This document shows, piece after piece, positions 41,404 through 50,383 of a stretch of DNA of 56,942 nucleotides (positions are counted from its first letter, which is position 1; each line of letters starts with the position of its first letter). Below the pieces are notes generated by a model. It saw only the letters and a program-made list of their open reading frames with translations, was not told the origin of the DNA and ran no database searches. Both the position numbers and the translations under genes were made by a program. This DNA is from CAYVQZ01 sp964453435 (GTDB lineage Bacteria; Abyssobacteria; SURF-5), in contig CAYVQZ010000033.1 in NCBI GenBank assembly GCA_964453435.1, forward strand, positions 1 to 56,942, in the 5' to 3' direction.

Positions 41404-42810
41404 ATGGCCAAACCACTTCTGCTGACACATGAAAACGCCGCAACGCTCCACGAAGCCGCACTGAAAGTACTTGAAAAGACCGGCGTGCACCTGAACCATA
41501 AGGAAGCAGAGGAGCTCCTGCTGGAGGCCGGCGCGAAGAAGGATGACAGCGGCCGTATCCTCATTCCGCGACAGCTTGTGGAACAAGCGTTGGAGAAGGC
41601 GTCTCCCCAGATACAGATTTATGACAGAAATGGGAATGAATCGATCATGCTCGGCAAGGGGCGGACGTATTTTGGCCCCGGCTCCGACGCGCTCTACAAC
41701 TACGACATGGAAACAAAGGAGCTCCGACTATCGGTTCTGTCAGATGTCAAAAACAACACGTGTCTTGCCGACGCGCTCGGATTTGACTTCGTCATGTCGA
41801 TGGCGCTTCCGCAGGATGTGGACCAGGACAAACTCTACGCCACCGTATTCGCGGAGATGCTGAAGAACACAACGAAACCCCTTATCGTGACGTCCACGAC
41901 GCTTGAAGACATTCAGCGCAATCATGAAATAGCCGCGATGGTCAGGGGAGGCAAGGAAAACCTGCGAAAGAGGCCGTTTTGGCTGGCGTATATTGAACCG
42001 ATCTCTCCCTTGATATTCGATGAGCGTTGCACGGACCGGCTGCTCTACTGCGCCGAACATTCTATCCCGTTTCTCTTCGCCGCCGGGGCGAACTGCGGCG
42101 GCGGAGCTCCTGTCACCGTTGAGGGCGGCGTCGTCCAGGGGACCGCGGAATCTCTGGCCGGCTTGGCGCTTGCCACACTGAAAAATGAAAAGGTGCGCTT
42201 CGTCTATGGAACCAACACTTCTTCTATGGACATGAGATCGATGATCGTCTCCTATGGCTCGCCCGAATGGGCCAAGACGGTTGCCATGTATGCCGAAATG
42301 GGAGAATACTATCATTTGCCGAGCTGGGGCACCGCTGGCTGCAGCGATTCTTATTCGATAGATGGCCAGTCAGCCATGGAAGCCTACGAGGGAATTTTCT
42401 GGGCCGTTCAGTCCGGCACCACATTGGCGCATGATGTCGGATTTCTCGGACACGGGGAGGCGTACCATCCCGGGATGCTCATTTTGACCGACATGATGAT
42501 TCAAAGGGCCCGATACGTCCTGCGAAAGGTTGATTTGTCCGAAGAAGCGCTGGCGATAGATGTCATCGACGAGGTTGCCAGAGCGGGAAGCTTGTACGTC
42601 GCACATCCACACACGGCGAAACACTTCCGAAAAGCCCTGTGGATACCTCCTCCCTGGATTTTCCGTGACAAAATCGAGCAACTGTATCACAGGAAGAAGC
42701 TGAGCGAACTGTTGGCCGACGAGGCGGGCAATATTCTTTCCAGACACCATCCCGAAGAACTTTGTCCATGCATTGCCAAGCAAGTGGACGACTATTGCGC
42801 CTTGCTGTAA
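41404..42810 (+). CDS. MttB-superfamily methyltransferase without pyrrolysine
   Basis: The 468-residue protein belongs to the trimethylamine methyltransferase (MttB) family: N-terminal ATLHEAALKVLEKTGVHL, YFGPGSDA, and the GTAGCSDSYSIDGQSAMEA region. The reading frame is uninterrupted over the family length, so it lacks the in-frame amber codon that encodes pyrrolysine in true trimethylamine enzymes. Non-pyrrolysine members use quaternary amines such as glycine betaine, carnitine, proline betaine or gamma-butyrobetaine. The trio suggests demethylation of such a compound, with the methyl entering the folate pool. The substrate cannot be told from sequence. Confidence 0.9.
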   Translation: MAKPLLLTHENAATLHEAALKVLEKTGVHLNHKEAEELLLEAGAKKDDSGRILIPRQLVEQALEKASPQIQIYDRNGNESIMLGKGRTYFGPGSDALYNYDMETKELRLSVLSDVKNNTCLADALGFDFVMSMALPQDVDQDKLYATVFAEMLKNTTKPLIVTSTTLEDIQRNHEIAAMVRGGKENLRKRPFWLAYIEPISPLIFDERCTDRLLYCAEHSIPFLFAAGANCGGGAPVTVEGGVVQGTAESLAGLALATLKNEKVRFVYGTNTSSMDMRSMIVSYGSPEWAKTVAMYAEMGEYYHLPSWGTAGCSDSYSIDGQSAMEAYEGIFWAVQSGTTLAHDVGFLGHGEAYHPGMLILTDMMIQRARYVLRKVDLSEEALAIDVIDEVARAGSLYVAHPHTAKHFRKALWIPPPWIFRDKIEQLYHRKKLSELLADEAGNILSRHHPEELCPCIAKQVDDYCALL

Positions 42811-42989
42811 GCCGCTGGTCCCGAGAGTTGAGTACCTCCCGAGAGACCTGATGGTGCACAATTACTCCTGCGGGCTTAAGGGTTACGTCCCTTCACAAGT
42901 ATTCCCGGCGACTTCAGCTTTTCGGTGTTTCCTGGAACGGGTTGACTCTGCCCGTTTTCGAAATCCTTCAGGCGCACTACCCCTTCTTG

Positions 42990-44501
42990 CTACGCCCACC
43001 AGACCCGCGGCATGCGGGTGGGTTCCCGCTTCAATTCTGCATTTAAGAAGCGCTGCAGTAACGCCATCTTCAATTTCATAGAGTTCGGACCATCCCAAAG
43101 ATTGTGTATCTCTCCCGGGTCTTCCCGTAAATCGAATATCTCGCCATAATCATGATCGCGATAAACCGTTATCTTGTGCCGCTCATCCACATACGTGCGC
43201 AGGTGCACCAGAGTCGGTTCGTGCCGATTCTCGATGATGACGTGGTCTCTGGCTGATTCTTCTCTTCCACACCAAGCGTCCAACTGGTTGACCCCCTGCA
43301 TGCATCCAGGCGCCTTTATTCCCGCCGCCGCCAAAAAGGTGGGGGCGTAATCCACCAGCGATTGCAACGCCGCCGTTTTCTTTCCTGCAGGCATTTTCTC
43401 CGGGAATCGTGCAACCATCGGCACCTTGATCATGTCTTCGTAATGAAAGGCGCCCTTGGCTATGAGGCCATGTTGACCCAGGAAATGGCCGTGATCGGAT
43501 GCGAATACCACAAGAGTATTTCGCGCTTGTCCCAGCCGGTTTAGAGCATCCAGGATGCGTCCGATTTCTTGATCCATGAAGCTGACCATGCCGTAATAGA
43601 CAGCCATATCCTTCCGCAATTCTTGCTCGTCGATCAGATGCGAGTGGAATCCGTGCGGTCCCCACAGTTCGTAATACATGGAAAAGTCCGGATTCTCCTG
43701 CTGTGTTTTGGCAAAATGCGGAGGCATTCGTTCATGCTCTCCCTCCACGAGCCTGCCCGGCTCCATATCCTCCGGTCGATACATACTGGCCCACGGCTCG
43801 GACACAAGATAAGGAGGGTGCGGGTCCTGAAAGCTGGACCAAATGAAAAACGGTTTCCCCTGTGCCACACACCGTTCGATGTTTGCGATTGTGCGTTCTC
43901 CGGTCCAGGTAGTGTAATGAAATTCGGCAGGCAGAGCCCACGAACCCCGCTTTTCGGGCTTATCGGGGTGAGGCGGCCATTCCTGAAAGTAATCCAGCCA
44001 GTTCGCGAGACCTCTCTCCTCCATCCATATCGCATAATGCTGGCCGACATGAGATTCATCGGCGTGATTTCGGGCTACCTCCACGTGTTCAAAGCCATAC
44101 CAGGGACCGTTAAACCGTCGCCAGAAATCGAGGTCACGGAGCGTCGGCTGGGATTCCAACGAGACACTTTCCTCGGTGGAGCCCAACGGTTGGAAGTGGG
44201 CTTTCCCGATCAATGCCGTTGCATAGCCGTTCGCCTGGAAAATCTCGCCCACCGTTGGCGCGTCCTCCGGCAACTTTACCCCGATAGTCCAACAGTGATG
44301 CCAAGCGGGATACATGCCGGTTATAACGCTTGCTCGTGACGGCGAGCAGGTGGGGTTGCTGCAGTAGGCGCGAGTGAAGAGCACGCCCTCACGAGCCAGT
44401 CGGTCCAAGGCGGGGGTTCTTATTCGAGGGTTCATAACGCCGAGTGTATTCCAATGTTGCTGATCGCTCGTGATTAACAGGATGTTTGGTTTCGAAGCCA
44501 T
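42990..44501 (-). CDS. type I sulfatase
   Basis: The 503-residue enzyme has the sulfatase signature CSPSRASVITG near residue 52, whose Cys is converted to formylglycine by an FGE-type or anaerobic maturase. Metal-binding residues follow in ITSDQQHWN near residue 10 and in FASDHGHFLGQHG near residue 335. No signal peptide is visible, so it would act in the cytoplasm. No maturase is nearby. The closest named groups are choline sulfatases and phosphonate monoester hydrolases, which fits quaternary amine metabolism, but specificity is unproven. Confidence 0.9.
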   Translation of the reverse strand: MASKPNILLITSDQQHWNTLGVMNPRIRTPALDRLAREGVLFTRAYCSNPTCSPSRASVITGMYPAWHHCWTIGVKLPEDAPTVGEIFQANGYATALIGKAHFQPLGSTEESVSLESQPTLRDLDFWRRFNGPWYGFEHVEVARNHADESHVGQHYAIWMEERGLANWLDYFQEWPPHPDKPEKRGSWALPAEFHYTTWTGERTIANIERCVAQGKPFFIWSSFQDPHPPYLVSEPWASMYRPEDMEPGRLVEGEHERMPPHFAKTQQENPDFSMYYELWGPHGFHSHLIDEQELRKDMAVYYGMVSFMDQEIGRILDALNRLGQARNTLVVFASDHGHFLGQHGLIAKGAFHYEDMIKVPMVARFPEKMPAGKKTAALQSLVDYAPTFLAAAGIKAPGCMQGVNQLDAWCGREESARDHVIIENRHEPTLVHLRTYVDERHKITVYRDHDYGEIFDLREDPGEIHNLWDGPNSMKLKMALLQRFLNAELKREPTRMPRVWWA

Positions 44502-44596
44502 TGGAACCTCCCCGAAACGATCTCAAGTCAATGACTCATCTTTCGGTACCGGTTATGAAATATTTTCGGAGCTTGAGCGCATGATTTTTACAATTC

Positions 44597-46555
44597 TCAC
44601 CTGCCTGCGGCCCAGTTTTCCTGGCGCGGGTCGGCGCCGCCGATAAGCTCGCCCGTCTCCGGGTCCCGGACGATTGCGCAGACGGCGCCCATCTCGTAAT
44701 ACCAGTCTTCCACCATCTCAATCTCGTATCCCATCGACTCGAGGTTCTCCCCTACTTGTTGGTAAAGGCCCCTCTCCATAAGGAGCTTTCCGGGATTGTA
44801 TTCGTGAGGCGAAAACGAGTCGGGAAAGTTCTTGGAACGAAACCGCGGCGCATCCATCGCGTCCTGAATGTCCATGCCGAAGACCATAAAATTCAGGAAT
44901 ACCTGCAAGAGAGCCTGTGGCTGTTGATCGCCTTCCGGAGTGCCGAAGGTCATGAATAGCTTTCCGTCTCTGGTGACCATGCTGGCGTTCGGCGTGATTC
45001 TCGGCCTTTTGCCCGGCATGAGCGCTGCCGGATGGTCCGGCTCAAGCCTGAACTGGGTCATCCTGATTCCGAGACACAGCCCCGTCCCCGGGACCATGGG
45101 CGACAAAGGAAAGTCACTCGGAGTGAGAGAAACGGAGTTTCCCCACTTGTCCGTCACCGCGAGATAGCTGGTGTCCGTAATATTGGCAAGAGAGCCCGTT
45201 CCCTCCGATTGCCGCGCCAACGTGCCCGGTCTTTCCGACAGCTTTCGTTCTGTCGTTCCGGCGTCTGCGAAATCGGCCGGAATTCCCGCAGCGGGCATCT
45301 TACCGAATGCCCTGTCCGGAGTCATCCACTCCCGCCTGCTAACCGCATAGGTCCTGCTTAACAGACCTTCGATTGGGACATCGACGAAGGCAGGGTCTCC
45401 GAAATAGGCTTCCCTGTCCGCCATCGCCAGTTCCAGCGCCTGGATGATAGTGTGGACGTAGCGGGGGGAATTGCGCCCCATCGAACGCAGGTCAACGCCA
45501 TCGAGAATCTGGAGCGCCATCGGCAAGACAGCGCCCTGACTCCATGTGCGATTCGCATGCACCTCATAGTCGCCAAAACGCCCGGTGAGAGGGACCTCCC
45601 AATAGCCTGCATAATTCTCCAAATCCTCTCTTGTCATCAGGCCGTCCTTTTTGCGATGAAGCTCAGCAATTGCATCTGCAACAGGGCCGTTGTAAAAGTA
45701 GTCCCGCACCGCCCGCAATCCTTCGGAGCGGCTTCCTCCCGCCTCGATTACCGCAATTTCCGCCTGTGTCATAGCCGTGAGTGTGCGAGCAAGGTCGGGC
45801 TGCCGAAAAAGCTCCTTGTGCCGGAGCGGTCGCCACCATCCCCCGCTGAAATAGACTTGCGCATTATACGGCATCAAAATCCTGAATCCGAGCCGCTCAA
45901 AGATATTGAGTTCGAGATGTTTCAACATCATCGAATGGACCGGGAAACCCTGCGAGGCCAGCCGAATCGCCTCTTCGCTTATGTCTCCGAAACTCATGGT
46001 TCCGTACCGGTCGAGAATCGCGATAATTGCGTCGGGCGAGGCGGGAACAAGTTGCGCCAGAATTCCCATGGTTGGTATGTGCTCGTGCCCCTTTGACCTG
46101 AAATAGTCGATCGTAGCTTTTGCCGGCGCCGTGCCCGCCCCGCAGTAACTCCACACTTCGCCTTTCTCCGCGTCGTAAATCATTGTGGGCGCAACCGAGG
46201 GGAAACTTGCCGCCTCGGGATAGGTCACATTGAGCGCGAGCAACGCAGCCATTCCTGCGTCAAAGGCGTTGCCTCCCGTATCCAAAATCTTGAGAGCGGC
46301 CTCCGTCGCCCACGGGGCTCCGGTCGCCGCCATATGCGTTGCCGACCGTGCCGATTCCCTCGGCGTCCGGTGCGGGTCATCGAACTCGACGACGACGCTG
46401 CTCGCTCCTCCCCGAAAAGCGGCGCAACCAACTGCAACGCCTGCGATGACACAACCAATAAAAAGAGCAGGGGCCACACATTTCACAGACCTAACAGCTT
46501 TCAAGCCGCTCATCCTCTTTCTCAACCCGAGATTATGGCTTCGTTTCAGGCTCAT
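44597..46555 (-). CDS. ggt: gamma-glutamyltransferase
   Basis: The 652-residue proenzyme belongs to the Ntn-hydrolase family. Its N-terminus (about 1-45) is a signal-like hydrophobic stretch ending in a Cys (VAVGCAAF), which may be lipidated. The large-subunit region TGGNAFDAGMAALLALN is near residue 95. The processing nucleophile is the Thr in NITDTSYLAVTDKWGNSVS near residue 465, where the small subunit begins. The GDQQPQALLQVFLNF segment confirms the family. It would hydrolyse or transfer gamma-glutamyl groups outside the cytoplasm. ATG 46555 is used because AAGGA precedes it; a second ATG is 14 codons in. Confidence 0.9.
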   Translation of the reverse strand: MSLKRSHNLGLRKRMSGLKAVRSVKCVAPALFIGCVIAGVAVGCAAFRGGASSVVVEFDDPHRTPRESARSATHMAATGAPWATEAALKILDTGGNAFDAGMAALLALNVTYPEAASFPSVAPTMIYDAEKGEVWSYCGAGTAPAKATIDYFRSKGHEHIPTMGILAQLVPASPDAIIAILDRYGTMSFGDISEEAIRLASQGFPVHSMMLKHLELNIFERLGFRILMPYNAQVYFSGGWWRPLRHKELFRQPDLARTLTAMTQAEIAVIEAGGSRSEGLRAVRDYFYNGPVADAIAELHRKKDGLMTREDLENYAGYWEVPLTGRFGDYEVHANRTWSQGAVLPMALQILDGVDLRSMGRNSPRYVHTIIQALELAMADREAYFGDPAFVDVPIEGLLSRTYAVSRREWMTPDRAFGKMPAAGIPADFADAGTTERKLSERPGTLARQSEGTGSLANITDTSYLAVTDKWGNSVSLTPSDFPLSPMVPGTGLCLGIRMTQFRLEPDHPAALMPGKRPRITPNASMVTRDGKLFMTFGTPEGDQQPQALLQVFLNFMVFGMDIQDAMDAPRFRSKNFPDSFSPHEYNPGKLLMERGLYQQVGENLESMGYEIEMVEDWYYEMGAVCAIVRDPETGELIGGADPRQENWAAGR

Positions 46556-46664
46556 GCGGCGCTTTCCTTTCGTATGGTAAAAGACTCACATTGCAGAGAA
46601 CGGGTCTGTCAAATGTGTACGGCGTGTTTCCGAAAAAGCTATTTCTTCCAGACGACGTCCCTAA

Positions 46665-46773
46665 TGTCATTCTGAGGAGCAAAGCGATGAAGAATCTCTC
46701 TTTTTTGGCGCAATCCATCGCGAGATTCTTCGCGGGAGTTTACCCTGAGGGACTCGAAGGGCTCAGAATGACA
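46665..46773. repeat. MITE-like element with 12-bp inverted ends
   Basis: TGTCATTCTGAG (46665-46676) and CTCAGAATGACA (46762-46773) are perfect inverted ends of a 109-bp element. An inner pair, GAAGAATCTC (46689-46698) and GAGATTCTTC (46722-46731), gives a second stem. Elements with this sequence are widespread in bacterial genomes as non-coding repeats. It lies between ggt and the flavin oxidoreductase. Confidence 0.8.
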
Positions 46774-46792
46774 ACCAAAAGCGCCCGGAAAG

Positions 46793-48058
46793 TTATTCCG
46801 GCAACGCGCCCTGGAGACCCTTTAGCATGCGGTCGCGTTCGGCGCGGATTTCTTCGTTATAACAGTCCACCGGCCACATTGCGCCGCGCGCGTAGCACTC
46901 GTTGCAAAAGTCGCACTCGGGCCCTTGGACTCCCTGCTGCATGTGCCGATACAGAAACGGGTCGGCGATAAGCGCTCGAGCAACCGCAACCATGTCGCAA
47001 CCACCGCTTCTGATGGCGTTTTCCATCGCCTCGCGGCGCACGAAACCCCCGACGCATATCACCGGGATTCGGAGCGCTTGTTTGAAAGACCTTGAGTAGC
47101 TCAGGTTGAAGCCCTCCCTGTAACCGGCCACCCGCCTGAGCCCGAAGTCCAGGAGGGGAGCCAGCAACCGCGCGGTTCCACGGTGATACCACGACAGATT
47201 TGTGCCCATCCCGATTGTCGTAACTGTGGAAAAGAATTTTTTCCATTGACCTCGCTCGAACGTGAACCCCGATTCGTAATGACCCGCCGTTATCTCAACC
47301 CCGTCGATTCCCTCATCCTCCATTCTCCGAGCAACTTCAACCAGTTCATCCGTTGTCAACCCCTTGCGGAGAGGAAGGTCGTCAGAACCGTTAATCTTCA
47401 TGATGACGGGATAGTCATCACCTACCCGTTCACGGATGGCGCGGTACACCTCGATGAGAAGCCGGAGACGCTTTTCGAAGGAACTCCCGTACTCGTCCTT
47501 CCGCCGGTTCGTGTGAGGAGTCAGAAAAGCGCTGAGAAGATAGCCGTGCGCCGCATGGATTTGAATGCCGTCGAAGCCGGCTTCGCGGGCGCGAGCGGCG
47601 GCATCGGCAAACCCCCGAATGGTCTCCCCTATTTCTTCTTTGGTGATTTCGCGCGGGCGCACACCAAGAGTCGGCTCGAAAACGGGCGCGGGCGCCACCG
47701 CATCCTTTCGGCCGACGAAACGGGGTATCGCCTGACGGCCAACATGATATATCTGCATGAAGACCTTTGAGCCGTGTCGATGAACGGCATCTGCGAGACG
47801 CCGAAGTCCCGGAATCTTGTCGTCGTTGTCCGCGCCGAGTTGTCGTGGTCCCGCCTTCGAGTAAAGGTCAAAGAATGCGTTGCCGGTGATAAGCAGGGGC
47901 GTTCCGCCACGCGCTATCTGTTCGTAATATCCAATGAGTTCGTCGGTGACGAAACCGTCTTCCGTGCAACGGGTTTCCGTCGTCGCCGACTTGACCAGGC
48001 GCCCCGATAGCTCGAGGCTGCCAATATTGATGGGAGTGAACAATACGTTTTGCGCCAT
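46793..48058 (-). CDS. FMN-dependent old-yellow-enzyme reductase (TIM-barrel part only)
   Basis: From ATG 48058 (GAGGAG upstream) the protein has 421 residues. It is an OYE-type TIM barrel: LFTPINIGSLEL start, GFDGIQIHAAHGYLLSAFLTP substrate site, TPHTNRRKDEYG and the late GGCDMVAVARALIADP FMN phosphate site. The C-terminus has CDFCNEC plus one further Cys, like the 4Fe-4S ligand set of 2,4-dienoyl-CoA reductases. The following FAD and NAD domains of those enzymes are absent: the frame ends about 50 residues later. It may receive electrons from a separate protein. The longer upstream frame has no ribosome site. Confidence 0.88.
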   Translation of the reverse strand: MAQNVLFTPINIGSLELSGRLVKSATTETRCTEDGFVTDELIGYYEQIARGGTPLLITGNAFFDLYSKAGPRQLGADNDDKIPGLRRLADAVHRHGSKVFMQIYHVGRQAIPRFVGRKDAVAPAPVFEPTLGVRPREITKEEIGETIRGFADAAARAREAGFDGIQIHAAHGYLLSAFLTPHTNRRKDEYGSSFEKRLRLLIEVYRAIRERVGDDYPVIMKINGSDDLPLRKGLTTDELVEVARRMEDEGIDGVEITAGHYESGFTFERGQWKKFFSTVTTIGMGTNLSWYHRGTARLLAPLLDFGLRRVAGYREGFNLSYSRSFKQALRIPVICVGGFVRREAMENAIRSGGCDMVAVARALIADPFLYRHMQQGVQGPECDFCNECYARGAMWPVDCYNEEIRAERDRMLKGLQGALPE

Positions 48059-48104
48059 GCATGGAATCTCCTCGTGCAAGATCCTGGTGCGAGCTATCGG
48101 CTCA

Positions 48105-49454
48105 TCAATCCCTGCCGACGCCGGCCCGCTCCACGGCGTCTCCGTTCGGGGCGCCCCTCCAGGAAAAGGGTATAAGCGCTTTTGCCAAGGCCTCAACGAG
48201 CGAATGATATGCGATCTTCGCGATATTCCCGGGCTCGAATGCGGGGCTCTTTATATCGAATTTATGCAATAGCGTTACCGCGAGACGCGCAACCTTCGGG
48301 GGACAACCCTTGATGCGAAAGACCTTGGCGGCTTCGAGCCTGCCTTCCACGCCGGAACAGGTTCCTATCAACGCCACGGGTTCGCCCGGGTGGATGACGT
48401 CGCCCCTGTAACGACCCATAACGATTGCGCCCGGCCTCGCCTTTGCGAGAGCTCCGGCATACCTTTTTTCAGCGGTGCCCAGAACGCCCTTGATGGAACA
48501 GATACATCCTCCATAGCAGATATTCCCCGTGTCAGGATTGACGCCTTCATAAAACTTGAGCGGCGTTTTCACCCTGTTCAATCCGAAATGAGCCGGATAG
48601 GGAGGCTCGATGCAGCGGGTTTTCTCGGCCAGTTCCTCGATACCTGCGTCTCCCGTGATTACGATGTCATCAAAATGCAGCGAGCCATATCCTCTCTGGC
48701 TTGCTTCGACGAGATGCAAAACCTCTTCCGGCTCGTAATTCAGCATACGGGCCGCCACCATGTCCGCAGCCAACGGGTCGTTCGAAATGATCATCGCGCC
48801 CAAGTGAAATGGATATGGGCTTGATTCGAAGCCGTGTCCGATGGTTATTGCATCGGTCACAACCAGGTCCGGATATCCTATCTCGAGCAGGTCGACGATT
48901 TTTTCGTTCAATCTGTCGTCATGATACAGGAACCTCTCTTTGTGGGTCAGGATGCCGATGTTGAGCTTGACGGTGTTCGTGATCTGGCAAACGATATGAT
49001 ATTTCAGTTTCGGCATCCATATTTTGTATTCCGCTTCATGCAGGCGCCGCGGAACCATCAGCGTTTTATGCCATTTTGCTTTCGACAGGCTGATCTGCTT
49101 CGTTCTTTCCGTGTTGAAATTACTGAGCGGCACATCCAATCGTTTTGCCAGCGTCCGGTATCCCGAATCGGCAAAAACTAACCGGGTCGGCATGCCGATG
49201 CCGCCCGATTCTCCCATCGTTATGTCCGCATCCGAATCGCGCTCGCGCAAGACGCCGACCATCGCCTCGACAACGCGCGGCTCGGTGTAGGAATGATGAA
49301 TGTAATCCGTGTTCGCCATCACGACATTTGGCTTAATGAATATCCTGCCGGACGGCCTCGCGGCCAGTTCCTCAATCCCCTCTCGTAGTATCTCCTTTAT
49401 TCTCGACAGGTCGTAATCTTCACATTTTCTGATTATTACCTTGCGTTTTGTCAT
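48105..49454 (-). CDS. DUF362-domain protein
   Basis: The 449-residue protein matches the DUF362 family: IFIKPNVVMANTDY near residue 40, ITMGESGGIGMPT near 78, and LVVTDAITIGHG near 197. A cysteine-rich stretch NICYGGCIC near residue 313 could hold an iron-sulphur cluster or zinc. DUF362 proteins are of unknown function and often sit beside ferredoxin domains. Here it stands between the flavin reductase and the PEP-hydrolase-like gene in one orientation, probably one operon. Confidence 0.8.
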   Translation of the reverse strand: MTKRKVIIRKCEDYDLSRIKEILREGIEELAARPSGRIFIKPNVVMANTDYIHHSYTEPRVVEAMVGVLRERDSDADITMGESGGIGMPTRLVFADSGYRTLAKRLDVPLSNFNTERTKQISLSKAKWHKTLMVPRRLHEAEYKIWMPKLKYHIVCQITNTVKLNIGILTHKERFLYHDDRLNEKIVDLLEIGYPDLVVTDAITIGHGFESSPYPFHLGAMIISNDPLAADMVAARMLNYEPEEVLHLVEASQRGYGSLHFDDIVITGDAGIEELAEKTRCIEPPYPAHFGLNRVKTPLKFYEGVNPDTGNICYGGCICSIKGVLGTAEKRYAGALAKARPGAIVMGRYRGDVIHPGEPVALIGTCSGVEGRLEAAKVFRIKGCPPKVARLAVTLLHKFDIKSPAFEPGNIAKIAYHSLVEALAKALIPFSWRGAPNGDAVERAGVGRD

Positions 49455-49506
49455 CTTTTACATTCTCTCTCGCAAATCGAATCGGCAAGAAGGCTATTCA
49501 GCCTGT

Positions 49507-50376
49507 CTAATGCTTCCTCAAAGCATGGTTCTTGAAACCCTGGCACGTTTCCAGCACGGCTCTCTCAATCGGTGTTCTCTCGATTGCCGAAGCGGCGACG
49601 AACCCCTGAGCATCTGTCTTCTCGTATATGATTGCCGCGCTCTCCGGGTCGTAAAACGGACCTCCATGAATCAGGCAGATTACCTCGGGATTCTCCCGCC
49701 TCGCCGCCTCGATTGCATCCTGCGATTTTTTCAGCAGCGCTTCCAGGTCTTCCAGTTCGGCAAATCCGGTCATGCCCCCCATGGTCGGGCCGACATGCAC
49801 GCATACCACATCGGCGCCTGCGGCTGCCATCTCCGCGGCGTCGGCTGGTGTGAACACATAGACCATGGTGAATATGTCGCGCTGTCGCAGAATCCGAACC
49901 ATCTCCACCTCTCTCGGCCATCCCCAATGTTCGACGCCGTAACCGGGCGCCATGTGTTCCGTAAATTTTCGAAGGGCCATGCCTCCTTCTATGAGAGTTT
50001 CATAAAGCCCTACCGTCGGAAAATTAATCACCCCGTTGAAGCCCTTTTCGATGAAGCGATTCAATAAAGCGGCCAAGTCGAGGTGAAAGGGGTCGTTCGC
50101 TTCGACTCCCGCAATGATGGGTGTATTTTTCACAACATTCATCAATTCATCCGCCATCCCGAGCGTTATCGGGTTCGACGGTCCGATAATCGTGGTCGGG
50201 AGCCCCATCATCCGTGTCTTTCCGGTGCTGTAAACGATTATCAAATCCGCTTTGCCCTGCTCGGCGCATTTCGCTATTATTCCCGCGCTGCATCCCGCCC
50301 CGAACACGGGCCGGTTCCGGCTGATCTCGCTCCTGAGCCTCTCCAGGATTTCGTTCCTTGTAACACGTGTGGGCAT
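49507..50376 (-). CDS. TIM-barrel protein of the PEP-hydrolase-like family
   Basis: From ATG 50376 the protein has 289 residues, with the pattern of the phosphoenolpyruvate hydrolase-like family: VFGAGCSAGIIAKCAEQG near residue 25, INFPTVGLYETLIEGG near residue 118 and VCVHVGPTMGGMTG near residue 198. In many genomes it stands with, or is fused to, a Tm-1-like UPF0261 protein, as here: UPF0261 ends 7 bp before this start. The chemistry is not established. A frame 23 codons longer runs into the UPF0261 gene and is rejected for lack of a ribosome site. Confidence 0.8.
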   Translation of the reverse strand: MPTRVTRNEILERLRSEISRNRPVFGAGCSAGIIAKCAEQGKADLIIVYSTGKTRMMGLPTTIIGPSNPITLGMADELMNVVKNTPIIAGVEANDPFHLDLAALLNRFIEKGFNGVINFPTVGLYETLIEGGMALRKFTEHMAPGYGVEHWGWPREVEMVRILRQRDIFTMVYVFTPADAAEMAAAGADVVCVHVGPTMGGMTGFAELEDLEALLKKSQDAIEAARRENPEVICLIHGGPFYDPESAAIIYEKTDAQGFVAASAIERTPIERAVLETCQGFKNHALRKH

Positions 50377-50383
50377 GTTCTGC

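Noticed and set aside
41404..42810. Pyrrolysine in the MttB-like gene
   Set aside because: The frame is uninterrupted from start to a normal stop, with no internal amber codon to read through.
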